Shown here piece by piece: positions 41,622-50,276 of a stretch of 64,000 bases of DNA; positions within the stretch are counted from its first letter, which is position 1, and every line of letters starts with the position of its first letter. Below the pieces are notes generated by a model. The model was given only the letters and a program-made list of their open reading frames with translations. It searched no databases and was not told where the DNA came from. The position numbers and the translations under genes are program-made. This stretch comes from Roseibium suaedae (GTDB lineage: Bacteria > Pseudomonadota > Alphaproteobacteria > Rhizobiales > Stappiaceae): NCBI RefSeq assembly GCF_900142725.1, contig NZ_FRBW01000001.1:186001-250000 (forward strand). The letters run 5' to 3'.

Positions 41622-42325
41622 GCAACTCCGGCTGCGGGCTCTGGTTCCTTCCGCAGGGCCTTGATGATGCCGGCGAGAATGGAAACGGCGATTTCGGCTG
41701 GAGAGGAGGCGCCTATGTCGAGGCCGATGGGCGCATCGATCCGGGCGATCTGGGCATCGCTAACGCCCTCGGCACGGAACCGCTCCAGGCGCTTGCCATG
41801 GGTCTTCCGGCTTCCGAGCGCGCCAACATAGAAGCAGCCGGAGGTGAGCGCGCTGATCAGGGGCATGTCATCGATCTTCGGATCATGGGTAACCGCAGCG
41901 ACAGCCGTGTAGGAATCGAGTGGATGATCCTTCAGGACATCCTCGGGCCATTCGGCGCGCAGTTTTCCAGCCGGAAACCTGTCTTCTGTCGCAAAGGCGG
42001 TGCGCGGATCGATGACCGTCACGTCAAAACCAGTGGCCTCGGCCATGGGAACGAGGGCCTGGGAAATGTGAACCGCGCCGATGATCACCAGCCGCGGAGG
42101 CGGCACGCTGACCGTCAGGAACAGGGACGCGCCGTCCGGTCCTTCGATCATGCCGGATTTTCCCGACCGGAACCGCCGGCTGAATTCGTCGGCGAGCGGG
42201 TCAGTGGCGGTGTCATCCCCCTTGCGCACCAGCCGCTGTTGCCCGGTCGTGGTGTCGGTGACGAGAATGGTGGCACGGCGGGAAAGGCGCTCTTCATTGA
42301 GGGCGCTGAGAATTGATAGGTCCAT
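41618..42325 (-). CDS. XdhC-family molybdoenzyme maturation protein, Rossmann-domain part
   Basis: 235 residues. The C-terminal XdhC Rossmann domain is clear: PPRLVIIGAVHISQALVPMAEATGFDVTVIDPR near residue 76, then AVAAVTHDPKIDDMPLISALTSGCFYVGALGSRKTHGKRLERF and a final IGLDIGASSPAEIAVSILAGI. XdhC delivers sulfurated molybdenum cofactor to xanthine dehydrogenase-type enzymes. The N-terminal CoxI part is in the separate upstream gene (42359-42694), so XdhC is split here. It overlaps the downstream fused gene by four bases. Confidence 0.92.
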   Translation of the reverse strand: MDLSILSALNEERLSRRATILVTDTTTGQQRLVRKGDDTATDPLADEFSRRFRSGKSGMIEGPDGASLFLTVSVPPPRLVIIGAVHISQALVPMAEATGFDVTVIDPRTAFATEDRFPAGKLRAEWPEDVLKDHPLDSYTAVAAVTHDPKIDDMPLISALTSGCFYVGALGSRKTHGKRLERFRAEGVSDAQIARIDAPIGLDIGASSPAEIAVSILAGIIKALRKEPEPAAGVA

Positions 42326-42358
42326 GGGAAACGGTCTCCGAAGAAGAATGGGGTCGGG

Positions 42359-42694
42359 TCAGGCAGCGTTTGCCGTGACCGGTTCCACATAGACGCCGAT
42401 CCGCCCGCCGCAGGAGAGACCGACACGCCAGGCTGTCTCGTCGGCCACGCCGAATTCAAGTGTGACCGGCTTTCCGGTCTCGATCACATCGATGGCTTCC
42501 GAGACGACGGCCCCTTCGACACAGCCGCCGGAAACGGAGCCTTCGAAGCGGCCTTCTGCGTCGATCACCAGATGCGATCCGATGGGACGCGGAGCGGATC
42601 CCCAGGTCTCGATCACGGTCGCGAGTGCCACCTTGCGGCCTTCGCGCGTCCAGCGTTCCGAAATGCTCAGGATGTCCAGCCTGTCGTCCGCCAT
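42359..42694 (-). CDS. XdhC/CoxI-family N-terminal domain protein
   Basis: 111 residues: VALATVIETWGSAPRPIGSHLVIDAEGRFEGSVSGGCVEGAVV and a late LSCGGRIGVYVEPV give the two Cys-containing motifs (SGGCVE and LSCGG) of XdhC/CoxI N-termini. It is the first gene of a three-gene maturation operon with the Rossmann part and the fused nucleotidyltransferase. The molybdoenzyme they serve is not in this window. Confidence 0.92.
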   Translation of the reverse strand: MADDRLDILSISERWTREGRKVALATVIETWGSAPRPIGSHLVIDAEGRFEGSVSGGCVEGAVVSEAIDVIETGKPVTLEFGVADETAWRVGLSCGGRIGVYVEPVTANAA

Positions 42695-42814
42695 GTCACG
42701 TCTCCCTCATGTTGCCTTGAAGATATAGGGAGCGGCATGCCACGAAAAGAGGTGGCAGGCGCGAGAAAGTGAAACCTGTCTCAGCGCAGGCGGCTTGCGC
42801 CAAAGACGGCAAGA

Positions 42815-42848
42815 CAAGAAAAAAGCGCCCCGGTCTCCCGGGGCGCTT
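42815..42848 (-). terminator. Rho-independent terminator of pckA
   Basis: AAGCGCCCCGG-tct-CCCGGGGCGCTT with a T-run on the minus strand, 29 bases beyond the pckA stop codon. Confidence 0.9.
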
Positions 42849-42876
42849 GATGATCTTGTCTGCTTAAAGCCGGGTG

Positions 42877-44487
42877 TTACTCGGCAGCGGCACGCAGAAC
42901 CGGGGCAGCAGCCAGAACGCTGCCATCCACATGCTCCTCGAAGGTCGCGAAGTTGTTCACGAACATCTGTACCAGCTTGGCGGCCTGGGTGTCGTAGCCT
43001 GCCTTGTCGGCCCAGGTTTCGCGCGGGTTCAGGATCGTCGTGTCCACGCCCGGTACTTCCACTGGAACCGCGAAGCCGAAGCTGGCGTCGGTGCGGAATT
43101 CGGCGTCCTTCAGCGAGCCGTCGAGCGCTGCGTGAAGCAGGGCGCGGGTTGCCTTGATCGGCATGCGCGAGCCGGTGCCGTAAGCGCCGCCGGTCCAGCC
43201 GGTGTTCACCAGCCAGCAATCGACATTGTGCTCGGCGATCAGGTCACGCAGCAGATTGCCGTATTCTGACGGGTGACGCGGAATGAACGGAGCGCCGAAG
43301 CAGGTGGAGAAGGTGGCCTGCGGCTCGGTCACGCCCTTTTCCGTGCCGGCAACCTTGGCGGTGTAGCCGGAGAGGAAGTGGTACATGGCCTGCGCCGGGG
43401 TCAGCTTGGCGATCGGGGGCATGACGCCGAAGGCATCGGCGGTCAGCATGATGATCGTCTTCGGCTTCGGTGCAGTGCCGGTCGGGCTTGCATTCGAAAT
43501 GAAGTGGATCGGGTAGGCAGCGCGGGTGTTTTCGGTCTTCGAGCCGTCGTTGAAATCCGGGACGCGGTTTTCATCGAGCACCACGTTCTCCAGAACCGTG
43601 CCGAAGCGCTGGGTCGTGGAGAAGATTTCCGGCTCGGCCTCTGCCGACAGCTTGATGGTCTTGGCGTAGCAGCCGCCTTCGAAGTTGAAAACGCCGCTTT
43701 TGCCCCAGCCGTGCTCGTCGTCACCGATCAGGGTGCGGGACGGGTCGGCGGAGAGGGTCGTCTTGCCGGTGCCGGACAGGCCGAAGAACACGGCGGTATC
43801 GCCTTCAGCGCCAACGTTTGCCGAGCAGTGCATGGACATGACGCCCTGTGCCGGGAGCAGGTAGTTGAGGAAGGTAAAGACCGACTTCTTCATTTCGCCG
43901 GCATAGGACGTGCCGCCGATCAGGACGATCTTGCGGGTCAGGTCGCAGGCGATGACCGTTTCAGAGCGGCAGCCGTGACGGGCGGGATCGGCCTTGAAGC
44001 TCGGCAGGTCGATGATGGTCATGTCCGGCGCGAAGGAGGCAAGATCCGTGGTGGTCGGACGCAGCAGCATGTTCCGGATGAACAGTGAGTGCCAGGCATA
44101 TTCGGTGTAGACCCGGACCGGGAGACGGTAGGCTTCTTCAGCGCCGCCCCAAAGATCCTGGGCGAAGAGTTCCATGCCTTCCGCGTGCTTGCGGAAATCC
44201 GCCAGCAGCGTCTCGAACTGGTCGGAGGTCATCGCCTGGTTGTTGTCCCACCAGACAGTGTTCTCGGTGGATGCGTCACGAAGAACATATTTGTCCTTCG
44301 GCGAACGGCCCGTGTGAACGCCGGTGTCGGCGACGAGGGGGCCGTTGGCTGCGACGCGGGCTTCGCCCCGGTTGAGGGCGTGCTCATAAAGAGCAGGCTC
44401 GTTGAGGTTCCAATAGACGGCCTTCAGACCGTTCAGTCCGAAGGTTTCCACGCCGAAAGAGGAATTCCGCACGCCTACTTCTTTCAT
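42877..44487 (-). CDS. pckA: Phosphoenolpyruvate carboxykinase (ATP)
   Basis: 536 residues from ATG 44487 ([31 protein letters not shown]). The frame is open to 44586 but without family similarity. [13 protein letters not shown] near residue 55, [12 protein letters not shown] near 200, the phosphate loop [16 protein letters not shown] near 235 and the [20 protein letters not shown]-terminal motif are all present. It converts oxaloacetate to phosphoenolpyruvate, the entry step of gluconeogenesis. It is divergent from chvI; the long gap between them carries an operator-like palindrome. Confidence 0.98.
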   Translation of the reverse strand: MKEVGVRNSSFGVETFGLNGLKAVYWNLNEPALYEHALNRGEARVAANGPLVADTGVHTGRSPKDKYVLRDASTENTVWWDNNQAMTSDQFETLLADFRKHAEGMELFAQDLWGGAEEAYRLPVRVYTEYAWHSLFIRNMLLRPTTTDLASFAPDMTIIDLPSFKADPARHGCRSETVIACDLTRKIVLIGGTSYAGEMKKSVFTFLNYLLPAQGVMSMHCSANVGAEGDTAVFFGLSGTGKTTLSADPSRTLIGDDEHGWGKSGVFNFEGGCYAKTIKLSAEAEPEIFSTTQRFGTVLENVVLDENRVPDFNDGSKTENTRAAYPIHFISNASPTGTAPKPKTIIMLTADAFGVMPPIAKLTPAQAMYHFLSGYTAKVAGTEKGVTEPQATFSTCFGAPFIPRHPSEYGNLLRDLIAEHNVDCWLVNTGWTGGAYGTGSRMPIKATRALLHAALDGSLKDAEFRTDASFGFAVPVEVPGVDTTILNPRETWADKAGYDTQAAKLVQMFVNNFATFEEHVDGSVLAAAPVLRAAAE

Positions 44488-44624
44488 GATCCCGATGTCC
44501 TTGTGATCTTGAATGGCCTGTCCGGTTCTTATCCGGAAATACTGCAATGGCCGTTTGCTTTGGCACGCGGAACCTAGTGGAAACACCTTTCTGCAACAAG
44601 TCGGACAAAGGACTAGGTCAGATG

Positions 44625-44638
44625 TTTAATCGATTAAA
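44625..44638. promoter_or_regulatory. Palindrome upstream of pckA, candidate LacI-family (PckR-type) operator; gap 44488-45016
   Basis: TTTAATCGATTAAA is a perfect 14-bp palindrome 138 bases upstream of the pckA start, with a partial copy (TAATCGATT) near 44680. A central CG flanked by A/T arms is typical of LacI-family operators. In Sinorhizobium pckA is controlled by the LacI-type PckR, so a similar site is plausible; I have not aligned the sites. The 529-bp gap is AT-rich and must also hold the chvI promoter. No gene is supported in it. Confidence 0.5.
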
Positions 44639-45016
44639 ACTGGTTTAGTTGGCAATGGTATTTAATTTGACCGGCAAAATAATCGATTGGTCCTGTGGAT
44701 GGTCTCAGTTTATCTTGTATGGCACTTCTTTTGTGGCAATTTTTTCAAGTTTAATGGAATGAATATTTCATATTGGAATGGAAATAGAATTTTTGTCCGG
44801 AAATCAGCGATTCCGGTTTTCCTGTTCATGATGGTAAAATGAGAAGGTGGGCCAGTTCAGTAAGACCTCACTCTAATATAATGCAGTGCTCACTTGATGG
44901 CTATGATCCGCAGGTCTTGCCAAGCGTCATATTTTCCTCGCATTTTCGAGGCCATTGCCTATTTGTCCAATTGAGAGGCCTGTTTGGCCTAGCAGACAAG
45001 GGATCAGAATCCGACA

Positions 45017-45715
45017 ATGCCGACAATTGCGCTGGTTGATGATGACCGCAACATCCTGACTTCCGTCTCGATCGCACTGGAATCCGAAGGATACCGGGTC
45101 CAGACCTATACCGATGGCACTTCCGCACTCGACGGCTTGCAGAGCGATGCCCCTGATCTGGCGATCTTCGACATCAAGATGCCGCGGATGGACGGGATGG
45201 AGCTGCTGCGCCGCCTGCGCCAGAATTCTGACCTTCCGGTGATCTTCCTCACGTCCAAGGATGACGAGATCGACGAGCTGTTCGGGCTGAAAATGGGCGC
45301 GGATGATTTCATCCGGAAGCCGTTCTCCCAGCGTTTGCTGGTCGAGCGTGTGCGCGCCGTGCTGCGCCGCGCCCAGCCGCGAGATGCGAGCGCGCCGCGT
45401 GAAGATGCGGACAAGCTGCTCGAGCGCGGCCAGCTCCTGATGGATCAGGAGCGTCACACCTGCACCTGGAACAACAAGCCGGTCACGCTGACGGTGACCG
45501 AGTTCCTCATCCTGTCCGCTCTCGCCCAGCGCCCCGGCGTCGTGAAGAGCCGCAACGCCCTGATGGATGCGGCCTATGACGATCAGGTCTATGTGGATGA
45601 CCGGACCATCGACAGCCACATCAAGCGCCTGCGCAAGAAGTTCAAGATCGTCGACGATGATTTCGACATGATCGAAACCCTCTATGGCGTTGGCTATCGC
45701 TTCAGGGAGGCCTGA
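45017..45715 (+). CDS. chvI: Response regulator ChvI
   Basis: 232 residues, OmpR/PhoB class. The receiver domain has LVDDDRNIL at the N-terminus, the phospho-acceptor Asp in [17 protein letters not shown] near residue 52 and the Lys in LTSKDDE. The C-terminal winged helix ends [12 protein letters not shown]...[13 protein letters not shown]. ChvI (BvrR in Brucella, ExoS/ChvI in Sinorhizobium) controls envelope, acid response and exopolysaccharide genes. It is followed 11 bases later by its kinase gene. Confidence 0.97.
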   Translation: MPTIALVDDDRNILTSVSIALESEGYRVQTYTDGTSALDGLQSDAPDLAIFDIKMPRMDGMELLRRLRQNSDLPVIFLTSKDDEIDELFGLKMGADDFIRKPFSQRLLVERVRAVLRRAQPRDASAPREDADKLLERGQLLMDQERHTCTWNNKPVTLTVTEFLILSALAQRPGVVKSRNALMDAAYDDQVYVDDRTIDSHIKRLRKKFKIVDDDFDMIETLYGVGYRFREA

Positions 45716-45726
45716 GCGCTTCCATT

Positions 45727-47556
45727 ATGTCTGCGGCTGACAAGATGTCTGACACTGATGCGCCCGCTGCGGGAGTTCCTGCGGCGGCGCAGCCTGACCG
45801 GTCGCAGCTTCGGCGGCTTGGCAACCGGCGTATCCGGCGCTTGCTGCTGGGCCGGTTCGGCAAGCTGTTCGGGACCTATGTCCTCTCGTCGGTAACCCGT
45901 CGGATCGTTGCCATCAATCTTGTCGGCCTGATCGCTCTTCTGATCGGCATTCTTTATCTGAACCAGTTCCGGGCCGGTCTGATCGACGCACGGGTGCAGA
46001 GCCTTCTGACCCAGGGTGAAATCATCGCCGGGGCCATTGCCGCATCCGCTACGGTGGACACAGGTGCAATCACTGTCGATCCCGAGCGGCTTTTGAAGCT
46101 GCAGGCGGGTGAGAGCATCGGTCCGAGCAGCGATGACTTTGATTCCCTCGATTTTCCGGTCAACCCGGAGCGCGTCGGTCCGGTTCTGCGGCGTCTGATT
46201 TCTCCGACCAAGACCCGCGCCCGGATCTATGACCCCGACGGCATCCTGATCCTGGACTCCCGCCATCTTTATTCCAGCGCACAGATCCTGCGCTTTGATC
46301 TTCCGGCACCGACCTCCGAAGAGGAGGGCCTGTTCGAGCAGATCTGGCAGAAGATGAAGCTCTGGCTGCGTCAGGGGGACCTGCCGCTTTATCAGGAAGC
46401 GGGCGGCGGGGACGGTCGCATCTATCCGGAAGTGGAAGCGGCTTTGGCTGGCTCTCCTGCCAGCGTGGTGCGTGTGTCGCCGCGCGGCGAGTTGATCGTT
46501 TCCGTGGCGGTGCCGATTCAGCGGTTCCGGGCGGTTCTGGGCACATTGCTTCTGTCCACCCAGGGCGGCGACATCGATGCCATCGTCAGCGCCGAGCGCC
46601 TGGCCATTCTGCGCGTGTTTCTTGTTGCTGCCACGGTGACGACGCTGCTGTCTATCCTGCTGGCCGGCACGATTGCGGGACCGGTACGCCGTCTGGCGGC
46701 AGCTGCCGAGCGTGTGCGCAAGGGAACCAACTCCCGTCAGGAAATTCCGGAATTCTCCGATCGTCAGGACGAGATCGGTCACCTGGCGCGGGCCTTCCGT
46801 GACATGACCAACTCTCTCTATAACCGTATCGATGCGATCGAGCAGTTTGCAGCGGACGTGGCGCATGAGCTGAAGAACCCTCTGACGTCCCTGCGCAGCG
46901 CGGTTGAAACCTTGCCACTGGCCAAATCCGAGAATTCGAAGGAACGGCTTCTTGACGTCATTCAGCATGACGTCCGTCGTCTTGACCGCCTGATCACCGA
47001 TATTTCCGATGCCTCGCGTCTGGATGCGGAACTTGCCCGTGCACAGGCGGAGCCGCTGGATATGGAAGATCTTCTGGCCAACATCGCCAGCGCGACCAAC
47101 CAGCGCGGCGATCAGGACAGTGCGAAGGTCATCCTCAAGGTGGAGCGGGTGTCCGGTGCAAAGCCCTTTGTCATCCTCGGTCATGACATTCGCCTTGGTC
47201 AGGTGATCCGCAATCTTCTGGACAACGCCCGCTCGTTCTCTCCGAAGGGCGGCAGCGTCCGGATCTCCTTGTCGCGTGAGGACAACAAGATCGTCGTGCT
47301 GGTGGATGACGATGGCCGCGGGATCCGCGCCGAGAACATCGACCGGATCTTCGAGCGGTTCTACACAGACCGGCCGGACAGCGAAGCCTTCGGCAACAAC
47401 TCCGGTCTCGGGCTTTCCATCTCGCGCCAGATCATCGAGGCGCATGGTGGAACGATCGCAGCGGAAAACCGCACCGTCCGGGATCTTGAGACCGGCGAGC
47501 AGGTGATCCAGGGTGCTCGCTTCATTATCCGTCTGCCTGCAGGTGGCTCCGCTTGA
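45727..47556 (+). CDS. chvG: Sensor histidine kinase ChvG
   Basis: 609 residues. TM1 (about 61-83, IVAINLVGLIALLIGILYL), a periplasmic domain of some 210 residues, TM2 (about 297-320), HAMP, the H-box FAADVAHELKNPLTSLRSAVETL, and the ATP-binding N and G boxes (VIRNLLDNARSFSPKGG, DDDGRGI, NNSGLGLSISRQI) are all intact. It senses envelope or acid stress and phosphorylates ChvI; in Brucella this is BvrS. Its stop overlaps the hprK start by four bases, tying the two-component system to the PTS-regulator genes. Confidence 0.97.
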   Translation: MSAADKMSDTDAPAAGVPAAAQPDRSQLRRLGNRRIRRLLLGRFGKLFGTYVLSSVTRRIVAINLVGLIALLIGILYLNQFRAGLIDARVQSLLTQGEIIAGAIAASATVDTGAITVDPERLLKLQAGESIGPSSDDFDSLDFPVNPERVGPVLRRLISPTKTRARIYDPDGILILDSRHLYSSAQILRFDLPAPTSEEEGLFEQIWQKMKLWLRQGDLPLYQEAGGGDGRIYPEVEAALAGSPASVVRVSPRGELIVSVAVPIQRFRAVLGTLLLSTQGGDIDAIVSAERLAILRVFLVAATVTTLLSILLAGTIAGPVRRLAAAAERVRKGTNSRQEIPEFSDRQDEIGHLARAFRDMTNSLYNRIDAIEQFAADVAHELKNPLTSLRSAVETLPLAKSENSKERLLDVIQHDVRRLDRLITDISDASRLDAELARAQAEPLDMEDLLANIASATNQRGDQDSAKVILKVERVSGAKPFVILGHDIRLGQVIRNLLDNARSFSPKGGSVRISLSREDNKIVVLVDDDGRGIRAENIDRIFERFYTDRPDSEAFGNNSGLGLSISRQIIEAHGGTIAAENRTVRDLETGEQVIQGARFIIRLPAGGSA

Positions 47557-48029
47557 GCGCGTCGCAGCCGTCCATTCATGCGGGCTGCGTCCTTGTCGGG
47601 CCATTCGGCCTTCTCTTGCGCGGTGCCTCGGGCAGTGGCAAGTCGGCCCTGGCAGACTGTCTTGTTCAGCAAGCGGGTGCCAAAGGGCATTTTGCCGCCC
47701 ATGTCAGCGACGACCGCACCGTACTCGAAGGCCGGACTGGCGGCATTCTGGTTGCGCGTCCCGCCAAGGGGCTTGAAGGGCTGCTGGAAGTTCGCGGCGC
47801 GGGCATTTTGAGTGTTGCTCATGAGCCGGAGGCGGTTATCCGTCTGATTGTCGATCTTCTGCCTGCTGGCAAGATCGACCGTTTGCCGGAACACCAGATC
47901 CTGGAAGAGCTTGTCGAGGGTGTTCTGGTCGCGCGCATCGAAGTTGCGGCGAATTTGCCGCAGGAGGCGATCCGGCGGATACGTTGGGCATTCCTTAGGC
48001 TTTTCCCCAATAGCTCTGGCTATCTTTAG
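47553..48029 (+). CDS. hprK: HPr kinase/phosphorylase, short alphaproteobacterial form
   Basis: 158 residues, the short form of alphaproteobacteria that lacks the N-terminal domain of the firmicute enzyme. Walker A is GASGSGKSALAD near residue 22, then SDDRTVL and the signature LLEVRGAGILSV. It phosphorylates or dephosphorylates HPr on a serine. The TTG start overlaps the chvG stop (TTGA). The order chvI-chvG-hprK-EIIA-HPr is conserved in Hyphomicrobiales. Confidence 0.93.
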   Translation: MSASQPSIHAGCVLVGPFGLLLRGASGSGKSALADCLVQQAGAKGHFAAHVSDDRTVLEGRTGGILVARPAKGLEGLLEVRGAGILSVAHEPEAVIRLIVDLLPAGKIDRLPEHQILEELVEGVLVARIEVAANLPQEAIRRIRWAFLRLFPNSSGYL

Positions 48030-48137
48030 GGCGGTAACCGCAATTTTGCTTGCAACTGGCTTCCTGGTTGCCGACAGTGCTGCGAACCATTTGGGCGGCC
48101 GGATCGGCCAGAAGTAAACACTCAGGTCACGGAACAC

Positions 48138-48542
48138 ATGATCGGACTTGTCCTCGTTACCCATGGACGCCTCGCAGAGGAATTCAAATCGGCGCTCGAG
48201 CATGTTGTCGGACCGCAGCAGCAGGTCGAGACGATCTGTATTGGACCGGATGATGATATGGAGCAGCGCCGTCAGGATATTCTGGCGGCTGTTGAGCGGG
48301 CCAATACGGGGCAGGGTGTTGTTCTCCTGACCGACATGTTCGGCGGCACGCCCTCCAACCTTGCCATTTCCGTCATGGATGGCCGTTCGGTCGAAGTGGT
48401 GGCTGGTGTCAATCTTCCCATGCTGATCAAGCTCGCAAGCGTTCGCGGTGACCGCACCCTTGCAGATGCGGTCGATGAAGCGCGGCAGGCTGGGCAGAAA
48501 TACATTTCTGTCGCAAGCCAGGTTCTCTCCGGTCAAGGCTGA
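48138..48542 (+). CDS. PTS EIIA component, mannose (ManX/EIIA-Man) type
   Basis: 134 residues. MIGLVLVTHGRLAEEF holds the phospho-acceptor H9 of EIIA-Man, and VVLLTDMFGGTPSNLAISVMDGR is the family core. In alphaproteobacteria this protein has no permease partner and relays phosphate in a regulatory PTS. It sits between hprK and the HPr gene. Confidence 0.95.
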   Translation: MIGLVLVTHGRLAEEFKSALEHVVGPQQQVETICIGPDDDMEQRRQDILAAVERANTGQGVVLLTDMFGGTPSNLAISVMDGRSVEVVAGVNLPMLIKLASVRGDRTLADAVDEARQAGQKYISVASQVLSGQG

Positions 48543-48553
48543 GGACACACTTG

Positions 48554-48835
48554 ATGGATCTGCCTGTGCTTGAAAAGGATCTTGTCATCGTCAATCAGCG
48601 GGGCCTCCATGCCCGCGCCTCGGCCAAGCTGGTCAAGTTGGTCGAGACCTTTGATGTTGAAGTCTATGTCTCCAAGGATGGGCAGACTGTGGGCGGCACG
48701 TCCATCATGGGCCTGATGATGCTCGCTGCCAGCCCCGGGTGCCGCATTCATGTGGCGGTCAGCGGCAATGAAGCTGACAGTGCCCTGGCGGCGATCACGG
48801 ACCTTGTCGAAGACGGGTTCGGCGAAAACGACTGA
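48554..48835 (+). CDS. HPr phosphocarrier protein
   Basis: 93 residues from ATG 48554 (a TTG one codon earlier is possible). QRGLHARASAKLVKL has the catalytic His, and GGTSIMGLMMLAAS has the regulatory Ser that HprK targets. It passes phosphate from EI to EIIA proteins. Called ptsH or NPr in related genomes. It ends the PTS-regulator cluster; the next gene is more than 230 bases on. Confidence 0.96.
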   Translation: MDLPVLEKDLVIVNQRGLHARASAKLVKLVETFDVEVYVSKDGQTVGGTSIMGLMMLAASPGCRIHVAVSGNEADSALAAITDLVEDGFGEND

Positions 48836-48932
48836 CGCCACTCCAGCGCGTCGCATCTTTCTCTCATTGTTAGTTTTTCCGCCTTCCTGAAACTTGGGAA
48901 GGCGCGGCTTGTGCTGTGTCTAGAGTCAAAAA

Positions 48933-49006
48933 GAACCAGTTTCGGTTCTTTTGATAGAATTGAACCAAATTTAGTTCATTAGATAGAATTGAACCAGTAA
49001 TAGTTC
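48933..49006. repeat. Three 29-bp-spaced repeats with inverted GAACCA-N6-GTTC cores, upstream of the satD-like gene
   Basis: Cores begin at 48933, 48962 and 48991, exactly 29 bases apart. Each is GAACCA, six variable bases, then GTTC, and the two complete units share a GATAGAATT tail. A TTGAAC and TAGAAT pair spaced by 18 bases (48960-48989) lies inside the repeats and looks like a promoter. The layout suggests a multi-site operator over the promoter. The last core ends 66 bases before the start codon of the satD-like gene. Confidence 0.75.
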
Positions 49007-49072
49007 TTTCTGTGTGACTGTGATAGGCTGCTGACCTGCAAGAGCGTGATGTCAGGCGCGGAAGGAGGTCTA

Positions 49073-49747
49073 ATGCGGAAGGAAACCGGAGGCGGCCGCT
49101 TCATTGCGGTCATGGGGGACCTGGTCTCCAGCGAGAGCGTGACCTCCAGAGCGCAGCTTCATCAGAATTTCAATAATGCGGTATCTGCCGTAAATGCGCA
49201 ATTTGCCGTCAACCTGTCATCCCCATTGACGATTACCTTGGGCGATGAGTTCCAGGGACTGACCCTCCAGGCCGCAGAGGCTCTGCGGATCGTGCTTGCC
49301 CTGCGGCTGCGGCTGCTACGGGCCGGGGCGCTGTGCCGGTTCGTGATCGGGCCAGTCGATTTGGCGACGCCGCTCAACAAGGACCGGGCCTGGAACATGA
49401 TGGGCAATGGTCTGGCCCAGGCGCGCGAGCGGCTGAATGACAAGAAGGATGGCAACGCCTACCGGTTCTCCTTCTATCGGGACAAGCCGCTTTCCGGATT
49501 GCTGGAAGCGGTCGGCAAGGCGCTGACCCTGACGGAAGAGGGCTGGACACCGACACAGGCAAGTTATGTTCTGTCCCATATTCTGGATGGGGCGGATGTG
49601 CCGGAAATTGCCGCAAAGAATGAAGTGACCGAACGGGCGGTCTACAAGGTGCTGGCCGCTGCGAACCTGGGTTTCTATCAGGATCAGGTTGAGGCCTTGC
49701 TGGTGTTTCTGGGAAGCCGGGATGAAGCTGGGAGCGAGAAGGAATGA
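49073..49747 (+). CDS. SatD-family protein
   Basis: 224 residues from ATG 49073 behind a near-perfect AAGGAGGTC site. FIAVMGDLVSSESVTSRAQLHQNFNNAVSAVNAQF, SPLTITLGDEFQGL, then RFVIGPVDLATPLNKDRAWNMMGNGLAQARE match the SatD family. The last 60 residues (SHILDGADVPEIAAKNEVTERAVYKVLAAA) look like a helix-turn-helix, so it could bind the repeats upstream. SatD was first named in the Streptococcus mutans sat acid-tolerance operon; its biochemical role is not settled. Its stop overlaps the next gene by four bases. Confidence 0.8.
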   Translation: MRKETGGGRFIAVMGDLVSSESVTSRAQLHQNFNNAVSAVNAQFAVNLSSPLTITLGDEFQGLTLQAAEALRIVLALRLRLLRAGALCRFVIGPVDLATPLNKDRAWNMMGNGLAQARERLNDKKDGNAYRFSFYRDKPLSGLLEAVGKALTLTEEGWTPTQASYVLSHILDGADVPEIAAKNEVTERAVYKVLAAANLGFYQDQVEALLVFLGSRDEAGSEKE

Positions 49748-50244
49748 CCGGGATCTTCGAGCAGGTGATGATCGGGTTGGGTTACTTCGTCTTTCTGCCT
49801 CTCATTTGGTGGGCAGGAAACGGCCTGATCAAATGGGTCGTCACATCCTCCGTCAAAACGGTCGTGCCTCAGTCTTCCATCTCCCCGGAGCAAGGGGGTG
49901 GTTCCGAAGAGATCCAGACTTCAAGCCAGCAGCAGGATGCTGACAGCAAAGAGCTCAGGGCAGGGCGCGTGATTGGCGGGCTGGAGCGCCTGCTGATTCT
50001 GACCGGACTTCTTCTCGGGAAATGGGAAGTGCTGGTCGCTGTGATCGCCCTGAAAACCACTGCCCGCTACAAGGAACTCGATAAGCAGATCCGCGCAGAA
50101 TATTTCCTCATCGGGTCCCTGTGCAGCATCCTTTGGGCCGTTGCGATTGCGGTCCTGCTGCTGCTTTACGACAGGTTTGCTGGATTTGGCCTGTTTCCCT
50201 CCGGTCTCCTTGGTCAGCTTGGTCTGCCTGGCTTGAAAATCTGA
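49744..50244 (+). CDS. Membrane protein paired with the SatD-family gene, resembling the C-terminal half of DUF3307 proteins
   Basis: 166 residues. One membrane segment is near the N-terminus (about 8-30), a polar Gln/Ser-rich linker spans 38-75, and two more follow (about 82-105 and 122-145). RVIGGLERLLILTGLLLGKWEVLVAVIALKTTARY and the following AEYFLIGSLCSILWAVAIAVLLL resemble the end of DUF3307 proteins as I remember them. The gene overlaps the satD-like gene (ATGA), so the two are translated together. Its role is unknown. Confidence 0.7.
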   Translation: MTGIFEQVMIGLGYFVFLPLIWWAGNGLIKWVVTSSVKTVVPQSSISPEQGGGSEEIQTSSQQQDADSKELRAGRVIGGLERLLILTGLLLGKWEVLVAVIALKTTARYKELDKQIRAEYFLIGSLCSILWAVAIAVLLLLYDRFAGFGLFPSGLLGQLGLPGLKI

Positions 50245-50256
50245 CGCTTCAAATCG

Positions 50257-50276
50257 ATATAAAGAAATCTTTATAT
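50257..50276. promoter_or_regulatory. Perfect palindrome upstream of ahcY, candidate SahR-type operator
   Basis: ATATAAAGA-aa-TCTTTATAT is a perfect inverted repeat (9-bp arms) 143 bases upstream of the ahcY start, only 12 bases after the membrane-protein stop codon. ArsR-type repressors sensing S-adenosylhomocysteine (SahR) bind A/T palindromes before ahcY and methionine-cycle genes in proteobacteria, which fits. I saw no SAH- or SAM-riboswitch structure in this leader. Confidence 0.55.
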
